From contig DPOR01000006.1 of assembly GCA_003538135.1 (NCBI GenBank), positions 1-64,000 of the forward strand: DNA of 64,000 bases, written 5' to 3'. Numbering within the stretch: the first letter of the stretch is position 1; every line of letters begins with the position of its first letter. Below, piece after piece: positions 1-9,192 of the stretch. The notes beneath the pieces were generated by a model. It saw only the letters and a program-made list of their open reading frames with translations, was not told the DNA's origin and ran no database searches. The translations under genes and the position numbers were made by a program. The DNA comes from Oscillospiraceae bacterium (lineage in GTDB: Bacteria; Bacillota; Clostridia; Oscillospirales; Acutalibacteraceae).

Positions 1-2336
1 TTGCCGGAGACATCGTCTGCAAGGGCTGCTGCGAGAGCATCTCTGGTCTCGGCAGTGTATCTTGCTTCGTAGCCATCCTCGGCCTGCTTCGCCTGAGCCG
101 TTGCGACTGCCGCGTTGTAAGCGGTGTAGTCAGCGCCGTCCTCTGTCCACTTAGCAACGACTGTTACATCGTGTGCGGGCATGGTCTCGGGAAGCTCAGG
201 TTCCCAACCTGCGAAGGTGTAGTGCTCCTTGACGGGGTCTGCTACGGAAACAGCCGCGCCATAGTAGAAGGTATACGCAACGCCTTCAGCGGTAAGGGTG
301 TACTGGTTACGGCTGTAGAATACCTTGAGGACAAGGCTTCCGTCTGCCGCGATCTCGCCGGAAAGAACGCTCTGCTCATTGTCAACCGTGAAGCCCTCGC
401 GGGTCTCGGGGACGAATGTTGCGGTAGAACCGGTGGTTCCGGTGAGAGTATCAGAGGTAGGCTCGCCGTAAACGCCGTCGGTGCCCATTACATAGGTATT
501 GACGGTATAAGCGGTGTCACCTGCCGCTGTGAACACTGCCTCGAAGGTAGCGTCTGCGGTACCCATAACGCCGACGGAGGGTCTCCAACCTGCGAAGGTG
601 TAGCCTTCCTTGGTGGGATCCGCGGGGGCGACGATCTGCTCGCCGACCTTAGTCGGAACCTTAGCATACTCTACGCCGTCAACGTTGAATATCGCGTTGT
701 AGGTCATCAGCTCGAGAGCTGCGACTGCGTTATTGATAGCGGTTGTTGCCGCATCAACAACACCCTGCTCGGAATAAAGCTTGCCGGAGACATCGACTGC
801 GAGAGCTTCCGCGAGAGCATTTCTGCTCGCCTCGGTGTATCTTGCTGCGTAGTCGGACTCGGCCTGCTTTGCATGGGCTGCTGCGACTGCCGCGTTGTAA
901 GCGGTGTAGTCAGCGCCGTTCTCACTCCACTGGGAAACGAGAGTCAGATCCTCTGCAGGCATGGTGGCGGGAACCGCGGGGCTCCAGCCGGCGAAGGTGT
1001 AGCCCTCTCTGGGAGCCGGATCGGCTATCTCGAGAGCTGCGCCGAAGTAAACATCGGACTCTGCGCCGTCAACAGTAAGCTTATACTGGTTACGGCTGTA
1101 GTAGACCTTAAGGGTAAGGCTGCTGTCTGCCGCGACTATGCCGGAAAGGACGCTGTTGTCAGCAACCGTGAAGCCCTCGCGGGCGTCGGGAGTAAGAGTT
1201 ACCTCTTCGCCCGTGGTTGCGGGAACGTTCTTTGTTTCGGCAGCGCCGTACTCGCCGTCAAGACCCATGACATAGGTCTCAACCGTGTAGGAGACTTCGC
1301 CTGCGGAGAACTTGGCGTTGAAGGAAACATCCTCAAGACCCATGACTCCGACTTCGGGATCCCAACCTGTGAAGACATAGCCCGTCTTGGTGGGATTTTC
1401 GGGCTTAGCGATCTGCTCGCCGACCTTCGCCTGAACGGTTGCATGAACAGCGCCGTCAACATAGAAGGTAGCGGTGTAGGTCATAAGCTCGAGACCTGCG
1501 ACTGCGTCGTTGATAGCCTTGGTGGCTGCATCGACAACACCCTGCTCGGAGTACTTCTTGCCGGAGACGTCCTCTGAGAGAGCGTCGGCAAGAGCCTTTC
1601 TCGTGGCCTCGGTGTATTTCTTGTCGTAGTTCTCTTCGCCCTGCTTGGCCTGAGCCGCTGCGACTGCCGCATTGTAAGCGGTGTAGTCGGCATCGTTCTC
1701 GTTCCACTGGGAAACGAGGGTCAGGTTCTCTGCGGGCATGGTGGCGGGAATATCCATATTCCAGCCTGCGAAGGTGTAGCCCTCTCTGGCTGCCGGCTCG
1801 GCAACGTTAAGAGCTGCGCCGTAGTAAACGTCTGTCTCCACGCCGTCAACAGAAAGCTTGTACTGGTTACGGCTGTAGTAGACCTTAAGAACAAGGCTGC
1901 CGTCCGCAAGGACTGTGCCGGAAAGGACACTGTTGTCAGCAACCGTGAAGCCCTCGCGGGTCTCGGGGGTTACGGAAACAGTCTCGCCGGTAGTAGCAGA
2001 CTTATCCTCGATAGCAGCGTCGCCGTAGTTACCGTCAAGACCCATGACATAGGTCTCAACCTTGTAGCCGACGGTGCCTGCCGAGAACTTAGCGTCAAAT
2101 CTAACATCCTCGACACCCATGACTCCGACTTCGGGGTTCCAACCTGTGAAGGTGTAGCCTTCCTTGGTGGGAGCTTCGGGGGCGACGATCTGAGCGCCAA
2201 CCTCTGTGGCGACGGTACGATAAAGCTCATTGTCAACATAGAAGTTTGCGTTGTAGGTCATGAGTTTAAGACCCGCAACAGCGGCGTTTATCTTCGCTGT
2301 CTGAGCGTCAACAACGTCCTGCTCGCTGAGCTTCTT
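1..2336 (-). repeat. Tandem ~777-780 bp coding repeats
   Basis: The same sequence (ttgccggagac...) recurs at 1, 781, 1558 and 2335, giving periods of 780, 777 and 777 bp, or about 259-260 codons. Each unit encodes one FIVAR-like helical segment followed by two YTFAGW-type beta repeats separated by a segment with the motif YYSRNQY. A more divergent unit lies at roughly 2340-3070. The units are closely similar at DNA level, so the copy number could change by recombination. Confidence 0.85.
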
Positions 2337-5300
2337 GCCGGAGACGTCGACTTCAAGTTCGGCATCAAGGGCAGCTCTGGTGTCGGCAGTGTACTTCTTG
2401 TCGTAGTCGGCCTCTGCCTTCTTGGCGTTGGCGGCTGCGACAGCTATATTGTACTCGTCGTAGTTTGCGGGAAGCTCTGCCCACTTAGCCGTAAGAACAA
2501 CATTGTTCGCGGGCATGGTGGCGGGAACTTCCTCCTCCCAACCGGCAAATGTGAATCCGGCCTTTTCGGGAGTGGGAGCGGAAACAGTAGCTCCGTAATA
2601 ATATGTATCGGGCGCGAGGTCCGTATTAGCATATGTTACGGTGTACTGGTTACGCGAATAGTAAATGCTGAGGACAAGAGAACCGTCAGCGGCGATAGTG
2701 CCGGTAAGGACGCTCTTCGCAGAATCGAGCGAGAAGCCCTCTGCGGGAACTGCGTCGGCGGTTATGTCGGCGGTCGAACCGGTCTCGCCGGCACCCTGAT
2801 AGGTGCTGTCGGGAGCTGACGGATAAGCGCCGGTGGTGTCCATATTATAAACATTTACAGTATACTTTGTATCCGTGTTGTTTGCGAACACTGCCTCGAA
2901 GGTAGCGTCGGTGTCAAACGTTGCGGGTACATTGCCCCAGCCGACGAAGTGCATTCCGACAGGTGCGTCGGGCGCTGCAATCGTGCTGAGATCAACGGGA
3001 TCGCCCTGGTTGCCGGTAAGAACCGCATGAGTTACACCGTTCACGGTGAAGGTGAAGGTAACGGTCGTTACTTCGGCTGCGATAAGGCGCTTCCAGTTGT
3101 AGATAAGGTTGTTCATTGTCTCTCTGACCTGCGTGCGCTTGGTCGTGGAGGCATTGAACGAAGTGGAAACATTCTGCGCGTAGGCAAATGCCTGCGAGTA
3201 TGCTTCCCATCTCTCCGCGTCATACTTGGAAGCATCGGCGGGGTTGATGGTGCACATTGCTATAGCCGCGTCGAGATGCGTCTTAACAGCGTCAAGCTTT
3301 ATGAGTCTGGGACCCCAAAGCGCTATCTGCTGCTCTGCATAAGCAACATCGACGGAGGATATAGTGGGTGCTTTCCACGTAGCAATCGCGGTCTCCCACG
3401 CTGCATGAGCCTTCTGCCAATCTGCATACTTCTTATTATAAGTAGCAAGCTGGCACTCGTTGGCGCCCTCGCCGGGATGCTCGGGAGCAACCGGCTCCTC
3501 GGGAGCCTTGGTCGAGTTATAGAGATTCATCGCGCGGTTTCTGGCATCCTTCCAGCCGTTCCAGGAGACGGAATTAAAATCATCGTAACCGAAGAAGTTA
3601 TATCCCTGATCCCAGTAGACGGAGCCTTCCGGATTGGGTGCGCCCTGGACTGTCTCAACGGCGGTCTTGAGCGAATCAACGGAAGCAGAAACCAGCTTTG
3701 CATCAAGAGCCTCGGCAGCTGCGGTCAATCTCGTGGAGATCGTCTGATAGGCTGCGAGATAAGAGGCATTGCTGAAGTTAGCTTTCAGCTTGGGTCTGAG
3801 AGAATAGTTGGCGGCTGCTATAAGAGCTGCCTGATACTCTGCCCACTCTGCGTCCGCATCTGCGCTGTAGTTAGCGCGCTGACGCTGCTCGCCGGAATAC
3901 TGGCTGTACTTGGCAGGAACCTCATAGTCATTGTAGACAAAGATCGAGGCAGAGCCGCTAACCGTACCGGTTTTACCGCCGATAGAAGCCGTTCTTGTTC
4001 CTTTAACGGAATAATCAATCGTATATGTTCCGTCGGCAAGCGCTGTTCTGTCTGCTCCTGCTTTTGCCTCCCAAAGGATTTCGGTTATATTAGTGTTTTC
4101 GTTTTCCGTTTCACCCGAGAAGCCTACATCTTTAAAGAATGTTCCGCTATTGTTCTTAAACGTGGATGCATTCTGAGTATAAGTAGATTTCGTCAGATGT
4201 CCGGCATCCTTAACTCTGTTGATTCTTACACGGACGCTGTCGATTTTATTAAGAGCCTCATTCTGGTTGATAAATCCGGCGCGAGGCTTAACAAGTCTCA
4301 ATTTTCCGGTAATCGTCTCAATGTCCTTGGGCTCAGAATCGTCCTGAGTATCGGAACTGTAATAAGTATAGTACGAAGCGTAAAGCGGAGTAGTGCCTGT
4401 GAGCGATTCGCCGTTCTCGGTGAGGATAAAGTAGCCGACCGTGAGGACGACGGTGGTATCCGTTGCACCGGGCTTGGACACGGCGATGTCCTTGGAGAAT
4501 CCGCCGTTGATTATATCGCCGGCCTTAACACCGGAGACTCCGACATTGGTTCCGTTGCCCGCCATATTATAGGCAGTCGCCGAAACGCTCGCAATTCTAT
4601 ACTTATAGAGAGCGTCCTGAGTGAAGTTGCCGTTCTTGTCAGTGTAGCCTCTGTTTATACCCTTGGATCCGTTGTAGATCGTAACGGTGTAAGCATCGGA
4701 TGCTCTGGTCGGACCGGTAAACTTCATCTGGCCGAACTTGGATTTATCCGCCAGACCCATTACCTGGGCCACGATATTGACGATAGGCGGAACAAGTTTG
4801 CCCTTGTTGCCGTTAAGAGAGCTGATAAGGTTCTCAACGATGTTGGCAAGCTCATTGTTCTTCACTATGGCGTCGAGTGAGTCATAGTACTTCGTCGTAA
4901 TCGTTCCGGGGATAATCGCGTTGAGGATGTCCGTGACAAGTCTTACGATGCTCTTCTTGACAGTCTGCTTGGCGAATGCGCCGTTCTGATTTCTCTCGAA
5001 GAGGTCGGTAAGGCAGGTCAGATCCTGGTTAAGGATCAATCCGTTAAGGACAGAATAAACGACATCCTTTAAGATGGTCTCACTGCCGCTGTCAGCAAAT
5101 TTTGCGGGAAGAAGTGATTTGTCTAACAGCTTGAAGATGATATCATCGAGTGCTTTCCATCCGTTAGATGTATCAACCGTCGTGTCGGGAAGGAGACCTG
5201 TGTAGAACTGCGGGTCAGCTTTAAGCCACTGAACGGCAGTAGTCAACATGCTCTCGAATCCGGAACCGTAATTGAGCGCCTCTTTGAGGCTGCCCGCATT

Positions 5301-6626
5301 AAGGTCGATACCGGGGTTGACATTGTAAGCAACATAATCCGCAAGCATATCAAGAATACCGTCAATGGTCTTGGGATAATTGCTGTAATCTCTTTCGGGA
5401 AGGAACTGAGCCATGAGCTGCTTAACAGCCTCCCATGTAACTCCGACAACAGTCGTAACATCCTCGGGGATGTACATATAGCCGACTGATGCGTTAATGA
5501 CCGAGCGAGCAATGTAAGCAATAAGCTCCTCCTTGCTCATAGCATCGATCTCTTCCGGTGTTGCGATATGCTTCTGCCAATCCGGGAAGAAGTAACCGCC
5601 GGCCTTCTTGAGAACAAATCTCGCAACCGAGACTACGTTGTCGGTGAGCTTGGAGTTGTCTCCGTCTACCCAGCCGGTGTAGCCCTTCAGAAGTCCGTTG
5701 ACAATCTGTCCTGCGATGTTATTAAGTTCGCCGATTAATGTTTTGCCCGCGGGGACAGTATAAGTCTGAACCTGATAACCTGTGTTGAACAGATCGGCAA
5801 GAGTGCCCGTCTCATCGCAGCGAATCTGCATCTCGAGCCACGGAATAACCTGCTCGTTGAGCATCGGGACAGCCATATCATTATAAGCCGTCTGAAGCAG
5901 ATCCTCAATGAAGTCATAGGTTGACTTTGTCGAATTGAGGTCAACGAGATTCCTGACGCTTTCGGGAATTATCGGTACGCCTGCGAGAGCATTCTGAATG
6001 ATGGTCTGAAGCATCGTATCGACAGTCGTGCTGCTGTTGTATGCCGTATTCGGATACGCAAGACCCCAGAGAAGCTCTCTGAGCATGACTTCGATATTCA
6101 GATCGACCTTGACGAACGAGTTGGCAACACCAAGGCTGACGCCGCCGTCTCGTCTCTGCTTACCGATACCGCCGAGAACAACCTTCTTGATGATCGGGTT
6201 GTTGTCCGCAAGGAACTGCAAAAGCGAGTTGATAACCGCTACATCGGTTCCGTTGCTTCGACGTGCGTCCTTTATTGCGGAAACCTTGACATGTTTCAGG
6301 TCGCCGGCCAGATTAAGAATGGCTCCGTTGCTGTCGATGAGCTTATAGACACTCGAAAGAGCATTGTCTATAGACGTCGCATCAAGCTTACCGAGAATCG
6401 AAAGATCCATCGTGATGTTCTCTTTGGCAAGCGCCTCATCGGCATAGTCAAGCAACATAGACGCATACTGCTCTGTGGTCAGAACCGCAGAATCGGTAAA
6501 GTCGTACTTTGTCAGCTTGCCATCCTTGTAAGAATCGTACTTGTACGCGCTCGCCGCGGCGGTTGCCGAGGACAAGATGAGCAGCGAAGCAAGGATGACT
6601 GCCAACAAGCGTTTCATTTTCTTCAA
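1..6626 (-). CDS. Giant secreted repeat surface protein (FIVAR plus InlB/Flg_new-type repeats), C-terminus outside window
   Basis: At least 2208 residues are visible; the 3' end is cut by the window edge, so any sortase motif or anchor cannot be judged. The start is TTG at 6626: GGAGGT at 6634-6639 lies 7 nt upstream, while the in-frame ATG at 6617 is too far from it. Residues 1-27 form a signal peptide (MKKMKRLLAVILAS, then a hydrophobic stretch ending in Ala). About residues 30-1180 are a largely helical region I do not recognise. From about residue 1190 comes a region of GWxP-type beta repeats (YTFAGW motifs, as in Listeria-Bacteroides/Flg_new or InlB B repeats) alternating with FIVAR-like helical segments (YTAYNAAVA, then VSGK, then AINNAVA). 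Probably a cell-surface adhesin or scaffold; that role is inference from domain type. Confidence 0.85.
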   Translation of the reverse strand, partial: MKKMKRLLAVILASLLILSSATAAASAYKYDSYKDGKLTKYDFTDSAVLTTEQYASMLLDYADEALAKENITMDLSILGKLDATSIDNALSSVYKLIDSNGAILNLAGDLKHVKVSAIKDARRSNGTDVAVINSLLQFLADNNPIIKKVVLGGIGKQRRDGGVSLGVANSFVKVDLNIEVMLRELLWGLAYPNTAYNSSTTVDTMLQTIIQNALAGVPIIPESVRNLVDLNSTKSTYDFIEDLLQTAYNDMAVPMLNEQVIPWLEMQIRCDETGTLADLFNTGYQVQTYTVPAGKTLIGELNNIAGQIVNGLLKGYTGWVDGDNSKLTDNVVSVARFVLKKAGGYFFPDWQKHIATPEEIDAMSKEELIAYIARSVINASVGYMYIPEDVTTVVGVTWEAVKQLMAQFLPERDYSNYPKTIDGILDMLADYVAYNVNPGIDLNAGSLKEALNYGSGFESMLTTAVQWLKADPQFYTGLLPDTTVDTSNGWKALDDIIFKLLDKSLLPAKFADSGSETILKDVVYSVLNGLILNQDLTCLTDLFERNQNGAFAKQTVKKSIVRLVTDILNAIIPGTITTKYYDSLDAIVKNNELANIVENLISSLNGNKGKLVPPIVNIVAQVMGLADKSKFGQMKFTGPTRASDAYTVTIYNGSKGINRGYTDKNGNFTQDALYKYRIASVSATAYNMAGNGTNVGVSGVKAGDIINGGFSKDIAVSKPGATDTTVVLTVGYFILTENGESLTGTTPLYASYYTYYSSDTQDDSEPKDIETITGKLRLVKPRAGFINQNEALNKIDSVRVRINRVKDAGHLTKSTYTQNASTFKNNSGTFFKDVGFSGETENENTNITEILWEAKAGADRTALADGTYTIDYSVKGTRTASIGGKTGTVSGSASIFVYNDYEVPAKYSQYSGEQRQRANYSADADAEWAEYQAALIAAANYSLRPKLKANFSNASYLAAYQTISTRLTAAAEALDAKLVSASVDSLKTAVETVQGAPNPEGSVYWDQGYNFFGYDDFNSVSWNGWKDARNRAMNLYNSTKAPEEPVAPEHPGEGANECQLATYNKKYADWQKAHAAWETAIATWKAPTISSVDVAYAEQQIALWGPRLIKLDAVKTHLDAAIAMCTINPADASKYDAERWEAYSQAFAYAQNVSTSFNASTTKRTQVRETMNNLIYNWKRLIAAEVTTVTFTFTVNGVTHAVLTGNQGDPVDLSTIAAPDAPVGMHFVGWGNVPATFDTDATFEAVFANNTDTKYTVNVYNMDTTGAYPSAPDSTYQGAGETGSTADITADAVPAEGFSLDSAKSVLTGTIAADGSLVLSIYYSRNQYTVTYANTDLAPDTYYYGATVSAPTPEKAGFTFAGWEEEVPATMPANNVVLTAKWAELPANYDEYNIAVAAANAKKAEADYDKKYTADTRAALDAELEVDVSGKKLSEQDVVDAQTAKINAAVAGLKLMTYNANFYVDNELYRTVATEVGAQIVAPEAPTKEGYTFTGWNPEVGVMGVEDVRFDAKFSAGTVGYKVETYVMGLDGNYGDAAIEDKSATTGETVSVTPETREGFTVADNSVLSGTVLADGSLVLKVYYSRNQYKLSVDGVETDVYYGAALNVAEPAAREGYTFAGWNMDIPATMPAENLTLVSQWNENDADYTAYNAAVAAAQAKQGEENYDKKYTEATRKALADALSEDVSGKKYSEQGVVDAATKAINDAVAGLELMTYTATFYVDGAVHATVQAKVGEQIAKPENPTKTGYVFTGWDPEVGVMGLEDVSFNAKFSAGEVSYTVETYVMGLDGEYGAAETKNVPATTGEEVTLTPDAREGFTVADNSVLSGIVAADSSLTLKVYYSRNQYKLTVDGAESDVYFGAALEIADPAPREGYTFAGWSPAVPATMPAEDLTLVSQWSENGADYTAYNAAVAAAHAKQAESDYAARYTEASRNALAEALAVDVSGKLYSEQGVVDAATTAINNAVAALELMTYNAIFNVDGVEYAKVPTKVGEQIVAPADPTKEGYTFAGWRPSVGVMGTADATFEAVFTAAGDTAYTVNTYVMGTDGVYGEPTSDTLTGTTGSTATFVPETREGFTVDNEQSVLSGEIAADGSLVLKVFYSRNQYTLTAEGVAYTFYYGAAVSVADPVKEHYTFAGWEPELPETMPAHDVTVVAKWTEDGADYTAYNAAVATAQAKQAEDGYEARYTAETRDALAAALADDVSG

Positions 6627-6764
6627 AAATTACACCTCCATTTAAAAATTTCACCATATATTGAGCATCCCGTCTCCCGCAAATTGACGGAACACATTGG
6701 CGACAGAATAATTGCTCTGCTCGGGCAATGCAAAGCAAGAGGGTATAACTATCCCCTCATGTAA

Positions 6765-6794
6765 AGAATACCCCTTTGCGCCGCAGCTTGTCAA
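6765..6794 (-). promoter_or_regulatory. Sigma-A promoter of the surface protein gene
   Basis: On the minus strand TTGACA (6794-6789), an 18-nt spacer and TATTCT (6770-6765). The predicted transcript has a leader of about 130 nt. A near-perfect palindrome (6739-6758, GAGGG..ATA / TAT..CCCTC) sits right at the expected transcription start and could be an operator or a 5' stabilising hairpin. Confidence 0.6.
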
Positions 6795-6820
6795 CAAGTT
6801 TAAATATTTTTAATTATTTT

Positions 6821-6835
6821 TGTGCGTTATGCACA
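6821..6835. promoter_or_regulatory. TGTGC-N5-GCACA palindrome upstream of the surface protein promoter
   Basis: TGTGC, 5 nt, GCACA, extended by T and A runs to 8-bp arms (6818-6838). It lies 26 nt upstream of the -35 box at 6789-6794. The same motif with the same spacing occurs upstream of the 3D-domain gene at 12775-12789, so it is a plausible shared regulator site. The regulator is unknown. Confidence 0.45.
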
Positions 6836-6839
6836 AAAG

Positions 6840-7214
6840 AAAGGCGGAAAATTATAGGTGATAACCGATACACTTTTATCGAAACTGTCGGAAAACGTCA
6901 TTTTCATTACATTTTCCGATTAAAAATGCCGCGTTATTTATTCACAAGAACAATAGTTTGATTTTTTGTGGGTAATGTTGCACAAAAATTCATTATGTTT
7001 TAGAAAAATAAGGCTGATTTTTCGATTGAATAGCTTTAAAAGAAATATAAAAGGCTCTATATGCCGCTGTTGAATCAAAAATATGATTTTGCGGGTATGT
7101 TTCTTTTATATATCCGCTATGCGAAAGGCGTATATATATAATGTATGGTAACAGGGTGCCGCGGCAGTGATTTATTGAGTTGAGGCGGGGAAAAACAAGG
7201 CTGGACCTGCGCGA
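6840..7214. other. AT-rich intergenic stretch without recognised feature
   Basis: No ORF with a convincing ribosome site, no tRNA and no clear terminator. It lies between the surface protein promoter region and the first structured repeat. Confidence 0.5.
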
Positions 7215-7745
7215 TTTTGGGGTATAAAATTTTCACCTACTACCTTCGCTACCTACCTTAACGAAATATTTTATCTTTCACAGCGTTTCGGCATTTTCTT
7301 TTTATTTGAAAAAGAAAACGCCTGCAAAAGAAAAGCAAACTGTGCCCGCAAGAAGGCAAGCAAGTACCGCTTAAAAGCAAGTCTTTTTGCGCCATGCTGC
7401 GAAAAAACCGCTTGAAATGCGAAAGCATTTCTGCGCGTCTTTTTCTTGCCTGTCATCAAAAATTCAATGCTTTTAAGTGCAAGCAATTTTGCTATGCAAA
7501 ACCGACACTTGCTCACCTTCTTGCGGGCGGCTTCGCCCCGAGGCCCCGCGAACGCCGCGCCGCAGTACATAGCTTGTGCTGCTCAGTAGGCAGCTCGGCA
7601 CATTCGCCCGTAAACTCGCTTCGCTCAAACAGTACGGTCTCGTGCGGCTTGCTTTGCAAGCCGTTCCCTCGCATTTCTCAGATAACCGTTCCACTGCGGC
7701 GCGGCTATTGGAGGCTTGTTCCTCGAGGTTTATAAAGTCGCTTGC
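7215..7745 (-). repeat. Structured non-coding repeat, copy A (inverted relative to copy B at 10755-11090)
   Basis: The reverse complement of this stretch matches 10755-11090 over long blocks: the ends (accttcgctacctacctt and gtcgcttgctttacc), the block around tttcggcattttctttt, and the block around cagctcggcacattcgcc. Copy A is longer because it carries an extra palindromic segment at 7344-7528. Reading frames in it are low-complexity, Arg/Ser/Leu-rich and lack ribosome sites, so I do not call genes here. Confidence 0.75.
7344..7528. mobile_element. 185-bp palindromic MITE-like insert nested inside repeat copy A
   Basis: The ends are inverted repeats: the 22 bases from 7344 (gcccgcaagaagg...) match the reverse complement of the 22 bases ending at 7528 at 20 of 22 positions. 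Further in, cgcttaaaagca and tgcttttaagtg are also inverted, so the whole segment is a long imperfect palindrome. It is missing from copy B, where the flanking sequence joins almost directly. No coding capacity. Insertion in A or loss from B cannot be told apart from one window. Confidence 0.5.
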
Positions 7746-7806
7746 TTTACCTTTTTTGTGACCTGCAATGATTTACAAATTATAACGTCAAGATCAAACT
7801 TGCGGC

Positions 7807-7833
7807 GGTGCGTCGAGTCGCCGCACCCTACAA
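7807..7833. repeat. Short palindromic repeat, copy 1 of 3 (GGTGCG..TCGAGTCG..CGCACC, then CTACAA)
   Basis: Arms GGTGCG and CGCACC around TCGAGTCGC, followed by CTACAAG. The same core and trailing CTACAA occur at 11130-11156 and 21509-21535, where the arms change together to GGGTCG/CGACCC. The compensatory change suggests that the folded form is maintained. Confidence 0.6.
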
Positions 7834-7951
7834 GGACGTTAAGAAACAAAGCAGTCTATGCAAAGGGGTAAATCCGTGCAATAACCCCTCAGTCTCGGCT
7901 TCACCGATATTAATTTTGCGAAAATTCGGATGACAAGGTGCGGGCTGATAC

Positions 7952-7988
7952 AAAAAATCAGCCGTAAAGTTGTTGTACTTTACGGCTG
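7952..7988 (-). terminator. Rho-independent terminator of the spoVA operon
   Basis: On the minus strand a 12-bp perfect stem, CAGCCGTAAAGT paired with ACTTTACGGCTG (7988-7977 and 7970-7959), is followed by ATTTTTTG. It lies 16 nt beyond the stop codon of the 54-residue ORF, which supports that ORF as the last gene of the unit. Confidence 0.8.
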
Positions 7989-8003
7989 AAAGCTGTACTT
8001 TTT

Positions 8004-8168
8004 TCACTTTTTCCCACGGCATGCGGCGATTATGCTCAGCGCCGAGCACGCGGCCGCCGCTATCGCCGCCGCGGCAACGAGCTTTTTGACTGCATCAAGT
8101 CTATGCATCGAGGTCAGAGCGAAGCTCAAAAATTTAAGGCTGTTTGAAACGCACTGCACAGTATCCAT
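8004..8168 (-). CDS. 54-residue single-pass membrane ORF at the end of the spoVA operon
   Basis: Starts at ATG 8168, 12 nt beyond the spoVAD stop codon, with AAGGGGA 6 nt upstream as ribosome site, and ends at 8004. The protein begins MDTVQCVSNSLKFLSF and has an Ala/Ile/Leu-rich hydrophobic segment at about residues 31-49, followed by a basic CRGKK tail. A terminator follows directly. I recognise no family. The place where spoVAE would be expected in the common spoVAC-spoVAD-spoVAE order is taken by this ORF, which is too short and not visibly similar to SpoVAE. Expression in the forespore with spoVAC and spoVAD is inferred from position only. Confidence 0.55.
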   Translation of the reverse strand: MDTVQCVSNSLKFLSFALTSMHRLDAVKKLVAAAAIAAAACSALSIIAACRGKK

Positions 8169-8180
8169 TGCTATCCCCTT

Positions 8181-9188
8181 TCAGTTTGTCAGCAGGACGG
8201 CATGGGCTATCGACGGCACGGTTTCGCCCTGCAGAGGCGAGACGGCCGAGAGCAGTGCGCCCGTGCCGACAAAGAGCACTCTTCCGAGCCTGCCCGCGCG
8301 CAGCTCGTCAACTATATGCGAGCAGACCACCGCCGCGCTGCATCCGCAGCCCGAACCGCCGGAGTTCACATCCTGCTCATCGAGCCGATATAGCATAAGT
8401 CCGCAGTCCTTGTGGCGGGTCGTGATATCGATATGCTCCTGCTTCAGCATGAGCTCGCACAGGAGCGTTGAGCCGACATAGCCGAGGTCGCCCGTGAGAA
8501 TCAGATCAAAATCCTCCGGCTGCGTTTTTGTGTCCCGCAGAAAGGCTGCTATCGTCGAGCACGCCGCGGGCGCCATCGCCGCGCCCATGTTGTTCGCGTC
8601 CTTCACTCCGTAGTCGGTTATCCTGCCGAAGGCGACGGCCTCGATATGCGGCGATGCGGCTTCGCCTATCACGGCGCAGCCCGCCGCCGTCGCCGTCCAC
8701 TGGGCTGTCGGCGGGCGCTGACCTCCGTATTCGAGCGGCGTGCGAAACTGCTTCTCCGCCGAGCAGAAATGCGACGAGGTCGCGGCGGCGGCGATCCGTG
8801 CCGCACCCGAATCCACGCTCAGCGCCGCCAGAGCCAGCGACAGCGCCATGGTCGAGCACGCGCCGTAAAGCCCGACAAACGGTATGCCGAGGTCGCGCGC
8901 GCAGAACGCCGAGCCGCTGCATTGGCTGAGCAGATCCCCCGCCATGAGCAGATCGATATCGGCGGCTGTCATGCCCGATTTTTCAATCGCCTTTATCACC
9001 GCGCGCTGCTGCAATGCACTCTCCGCCTGCTCCCAAGTCTCCTTGCCCAACGTGCCGTCGGCTATGACCTCGTCGAAGCACCCGCCCAGAGGGCCGTCCC
9101 CCTCCTTGCTGCCGACTATTGCGGCGGATGCGATTATACCCGGACGGCTTTTGAATTTCAGTGTATACTCCCCTATTCTCTCCGTCAT
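8181..9188 (-). CDS. spoVAD: Stage V sporulation protein AD
   Basis: 335 residues, the usual length for SpoVAD, a thiolase-fold protein that binds dipicolinic acid during its uptake into the developing spore. The start is set at ATG 9188 (MTERIGEYTLKF), with GGGGTGAG just upstream; the longer frame from 9203 would overlap that ribosome site. Family features seen: GLYGACSTMALSLALA near the middle, FCSAEKQFRTPLEYGGQRPP, and GSGCGCSAAV plus GTGALLSAVSPLQGE near the end. It overlaps nothing, but starts within 5 nt of the spoVAC stop, so translation is probably coupled. Sporulation control by sigma-G is known for the family; I could not find a clear sigma-G promoter here. Confidence 0.93.
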   Translation of the reverse strand: MTERIGEYTLKFKSRPGIIASAAIVGSKEGDGPLGGCFDEVIADGTLGKETWEQAESALQQRAVIKAIEKSGMTAADIDLLMAGDLLSQCSGSAFCARDLGIPFVGLYGACSTMALSLALAALSVDSGAARIAAAATSSHFCSAEKQFRTPLEYGGQRPPTAQWTATAAGCAVIGEAASPHIEAVAFGRITDYGVKDANNMGAAMAPAACSTIAAFLRDTKTQPEDFDLILTGDLGYVGSTLLCELMLKQEHIDITTRHKDCGLMLYRLDEQDVNSGGSGCGCSAAVVCSHIVDELRAGRLGRVLFVGTGALLSAVSPLQGETVPSIAHAVLLTN

Positions 9189-9192
9189 CCGC

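Noticed and set aside
171..4880. Long plus-strand ORFs (468 and 643 codons) opposite the surface protein gene
   Set aside because: They are antisense shadows of the repetitive, codon-biased minus-strand gene; no ribosome site, and Cys/Gly/Ser-rich composition unlike real proteins.
6960..7150. Origin-like AT-rich region with TTTTGTG/TGCACAAA motifs
   Set aside because: No cluster of DnaA boxes (TTATCCACA) and no replication gene nearby.
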